Translations under genes and position numbers: made by a program | Origin: an uncultured Oscillospiraceae bacterium | GTDB lineage: Bacteria > Bacillota > Clostridia > Oscillospirales > Oscillospiraceae | DNA: 64,000 bases | Assembly (NCBI GenBank): GCA_947626785.1 | Contig: CANQTO010000003.1 | Location: 24,135 to 88,134, forward strand | Direction of reading: 5' to 3' | Part shown: positions 58,682 to 64,000 of the stretch, in pieces | How the letters are laid out: each line of letters opens with the position of its first letter | Numbering within the stretch: the first letter of the stretch is position 1 | The notes under the pieces: generated by a model | Told to the model about the DNA's origin: nothing | What the model saw: the letters and a program-made list of their open reading frames with translations, nothing else | Database searches by the model: none

Positions 58682-59863
58682 ATGTTACCGGAAAAGAGTC
58701 TGGCCTGGGGCCGGAGCAAGAGCTGCATCCGCGATCTGGCCGCCTACGGCAGCGCCCGCAAGGCGGAGATCGGAGAAGACAAGGTCTTTGATTTCAGCCT
58801 GGGCAACCCCAGCGTGCCCGCACCGCCCTGCGTGGAGGAGGCCCTGCGCCGGGCCCTGGAGACGGACAGCGTCCAGCTCCACGGCTACACTCCCGCCGCC
58901 GGGCTGCCCAGCCTGCGCCGGGCCGTGGCGGAGGACCTGAACGGCCGCTGGGGCCTGGGCTTCGCGCCGGAGCTGATCTACGTGACCTGCGGCGCGGCGG
59001 CGGGCCTGGCCGCCTGCATGCACGGCCTGCTGCTGCCCGGCGAGGAGGCGGTGGCCTTCGCCCCCTTCTTCCCGGAGTACCGGGTCTTTGCCGAGGGGGC
59101 CGGCGGCGCCCTGGTGACCGTTCCTCCGGATGAGGATCTGCGGCCGGACCTGGCCGCCCTGGAGCGGGCCCTCAACGAGAGGACCAAGCTGGTGATCCTC
59201 AACACCCCCAACAACCCCTCCGGCGTGGTGCTCCGGGAGGCGGATCTGGAGAAGCTGGCCGCCGTCCTGAAACAGGCGGAGGCGCGCTTCGGCCACCCCA
59301 TCTACCTGATCTCCGACGAGCCCTACCGGGAGTTGGTCTATGGGGACAAGCCCGCCCCCTGCGTGCCCGCCTTCTATGACGACACGATCATCTGCTATTC
59401 CTTCAGCAAGTCCCTGTCCCTGCCCGGGGAGCGCATCGGCTATCTGGCCGTCAGCCCCCGGATGGCCGGGCGGCAGGACGTGTTCGACGCCCTGGCCGGG
59501 GCCGCCCGGGCCTGCGGCTATGTGAACGCCCCCAGCCTGATGCAGCGGGTGGCGGAGCAGTGCCTGGGCCAGACGGCGGACATCTCCGTTTACCGGACCA
59601 ACCGGGACCTGCTCTATGAAAACCTCACGGCCCTGGGCTTCTCCTGCGTCTATCCGGAGGGGGCCTTCTACCTGTTCATGCGCTCCCCGGAGCCGGACGC
59701 CAAGGCCTTCAGCGAGCGGGCCAAGAAGCACGAGCTGCTCCTGGTCCCCAGCGACGATTTCGGCGTGGGCGGCTATGTGCGCATCGCCTGCTGCGTCTCT
59801 ACCGAGATGATCTGCCGCTCCCTGCCCGCCTTCGCGGAGCTTGCCAAGGAATACGGACTGTAA
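58682..59863 (+). CDS. PLP-dependent aminotransferase, class I/II
   Basis: A fold-type I enzyme of 393 residues. NTPNNPSGVVL, ISDEPYRELVYG and the Schiff-base lysine in SFSKSLSLPGERIGYLA are visible, and VGGYVRIACC near the C-terminus carries the substrate carboxylate Arg. Overall it resembles aspartate/aromatic aminotransferases; the amino acid used cannot be told. Translationally close to pncB (one-base gap, AAGGAGG before the start), though no metabolic link to NAD salvage is obvious. Confidence 0.88.
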   Translation: MLPEKSLAWGRSKSCIRDLAAYGSARKAEIGEDKVFDFSLGNPSVPAPPCVEEALRRALETDSVQLHGYTPAAGLPSLRRAVAEDLNGRWGLGFAPELIYVTCGAAAGLAACMHGLLLPGEEAVAFAPFFPEYRVFAEGAGGALVTVPPDEDLRPDLAALERALNERTKLVILNTPNNPSGVVLREADLEKLAAVLKQAEARFGHPIYLISDEPYRELVYGDKPAPCVPAFYDDTIICYSFSKSLSLPGERIGYLAVSPRMAGRQDVFDALAGAARACGYVNAPSLMQRVAEQCLGQTADISVYRTNRDLLYENLTALGFSCVYPEGAFYLFMRSPEPDAKAFSERAKKHELLLVPSDDFGVGGYVRIACCVSTEMICRSLPAFAELAKEYGL

Positions 59864-59884
59864 AAACTCCATATCGTCAAAAAA

Positions 59885-59918
59885 CAAGGCCGCCGGATTT
59901 TCCGGCGGCCTTGCTGTG
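59885..59918. terminator. Shared terminator between the aminotransferase gene and nifJ
   Basis: Perfect 12-base arms CAAGGCCGCCGG and complement with a 5-base loop; on the minus strand it is followed by a T-rich stretch. Confidence 0.8.
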
Positions 59919-59938
59919 CTTTATTGGGTTTCCGGGAA

Positions 59939-63463
<3,525 letters not shown>

Positions 63464-63551
63464 ATCGTCATCTCCATTTAAAAATAATAAACTTCCTGTC
63501 CTCATCGTGCCGGGGCGCATAGGAATGAACGGCACGAATTCGGACGATGCA

Positions 63552-63580
63552 AGTTTATCATTGTTTCGTCAAATTGTAAA
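63552..63580 (-). promoter_or_regulatory. Possible promoter of nifJ
   Basis: TTTACA and TAAACT with a 17-base spacer on the minus strand, about 90 bases before the start, in an AT-rich stretch. No Rex-type operator was recognised. The gap between nifJ and the next gene (63464-63945) otherwise holds the repeat below and one rightward promoter. Confidence 0.4.
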
Positions 63581-63691
63581 CACTTAAAAACCACAAATTT
63601 TTGTTAATTTTCTTGATTTTCTCCGCAGTATACAAAAAGCCAGGCTATAGACATGCCTCCGTGCAAATTGATGTAGGTATGAAACTGATTC

Positions 63692-63834
63692 AAATTTGTT
63701 TTTGAGGCAGCTTTGCCGCCTCAAAAACACCCTAAGCCGCATGAAATGCGGCCCTCGCGCCGACCAAACGGGGCAAAGCCCCTGCGATAAGCGCGAGTAT
63801 CAAATGCGAGCCCAGCGTAGCGGGTCGCATTTGA
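63692..63834 (-). repeat. Compound palindromic repeat, short inverted copy
   Basis: In minus orientation this shares its first 79 bases (63834-63756) with 13935-14013 at one mismatch, and its last 26 (63717-63692) with 14191-14216 at one mismatch. The middle differs and is shorter: it holds an 11-base-arm hairpin GTTTTTGAGGC (63698-63728) and a GCCGCAT hairpin (63736-63752). It lies 24 bases upstream of a promoter and contains no supported reading frame. Confidence 0.85.
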
Positions 63835-63857
63835 GTTAAATTCGCTGTAAATTCTTC

Positions 63858-63886
63858 TTGTGCTTTTGGCCCGGATAGTTTATAAT
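63858..63886 (+). promoter_or_regulatory. SigA-type promoter of the Asp23-like gene
   Basis: TTGTGC and a perfect TATAAT with a 17-base spacer, about 60 bases before the start codon. Confidence 0.7.
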
Positions 63887-63945
63887 CGTATAATTGATGG
63901 CCCGGCTGGGGAGGCCGGAATCAAAAAGAAAGGAACTCGTATGCC

Positions 63946-64000
63946 ATGGTGAACATTATAAACGACAAGGGCAAGATCAGCATCACCAGCGAGGTCTTTA
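63946..64000 (+). CDS. Probable Asp23/Gls24-family envelope protein (5' end only)
   Basis: Only 18 codons are inside the window, reading MVNIINDKGKISITSEVF. The GKISITSEVF stretch resembles the start of Asp23/Gls24 (DUF322) proteins, which are membrane-associated envelope-stress proteins. AAAGGA lies about 12 bases upstream; another ATG five bases earlier is closed by a stop after three codons. The call rests on very little sequence. Confidence 0.45.
   Translation, partial: MVNIINDKGKISITSEVF

Overview
The window looks like the replication-origin region of a GC-rich, spore-forming, strictly anaerobic member of the Clostridia, probably Oscillospiraceae (Flavonifractor/Lawsonibacter-like); the family placement is inference. 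The evidence is the gyrA-gyrB-remB-recF-yaaA-dnaN-dnaA cluster, spore genes (gpr, a SpoIVB-type peptidase, a gamma-D-glutamyl endopeptidase), pyruvate:ferredoxin oxidoreductase and a citrate-fermentation gene set. No phage, insertion sequence, CRISPR array, tRNA or rRNA was seen.

Layout. 1-9.6 kb: rpmB (partial) diverges from hprK-murB-rapZ-whiA, an SH3 lipoprotein, dnaE and nth. 9.7-14.3 kb: citC-citXG (citrate lyase activation), a small membrane protein, pyrR, a membrane-anchored Pro/Thr-rich protein, then a long palindromic repeat. 14.3-16.5 kb: rpmG-secE-nusG-rplK-rplA with a probable L1 autoregulatory site. 16.7-19.8 kb: folC, ruvX, spoIVB-like. 19.8-33.2 kb: a long leftward block made of the dnaA cluster, then a SHOCT protein, a tethered repeat-plus-hydrolase protein, rnhA, an ABC exporter and an acetyltransferase. 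33.4-39.4 kb: the position where many Firmicutes carry rpmH-rnpA-yidC-jag-mnmE-mnmG instead holds a lower-GC GtrII-type membrane glycosyltransferase, a phosphodiester-glycosidase-like protein, asnS, a lipid kinase and rpsT. 39.6-44.1 kb: gpr, two parS sites, parA-parB-serS-mscL. 44.2-49.5 kb: an XRE regulator with an ABC exporter, an endopeptidase, proC and a half-size EamA permease. 49.7-54.8 kb: citD-citE-citF-citM and a metallo-hydrolase. 54.9-64 kb: a VanY-type carboxypeptidase, a galactokinase-like protein, pncB, an aminotransferase, nifJ and the start of an Asp23-like gene.

The two cit blocks, 38 kb apart on the same strand, fit together: CitM imports metal-citrate, CitDEF cleaves it to acetate and oxaloacetate, CitXG makes and attaches the prosthetic group, and CitC acetylates it. 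nifJ would oxidise the resulting pyruvate.

The best leads beyond standard annotation are: a family of compound palindromic repeats, including a 79-bp near-identical inverted pair 50 kb apart; a galactokinase-family protein with both expected active-site residues replaced; a membrane-tethered repeat/alpha-beta hydrolase protein downstream of gyrase; the non-canonical gene content beside dnaA; and a GyrA whose quinolone-determining serine is alanine.
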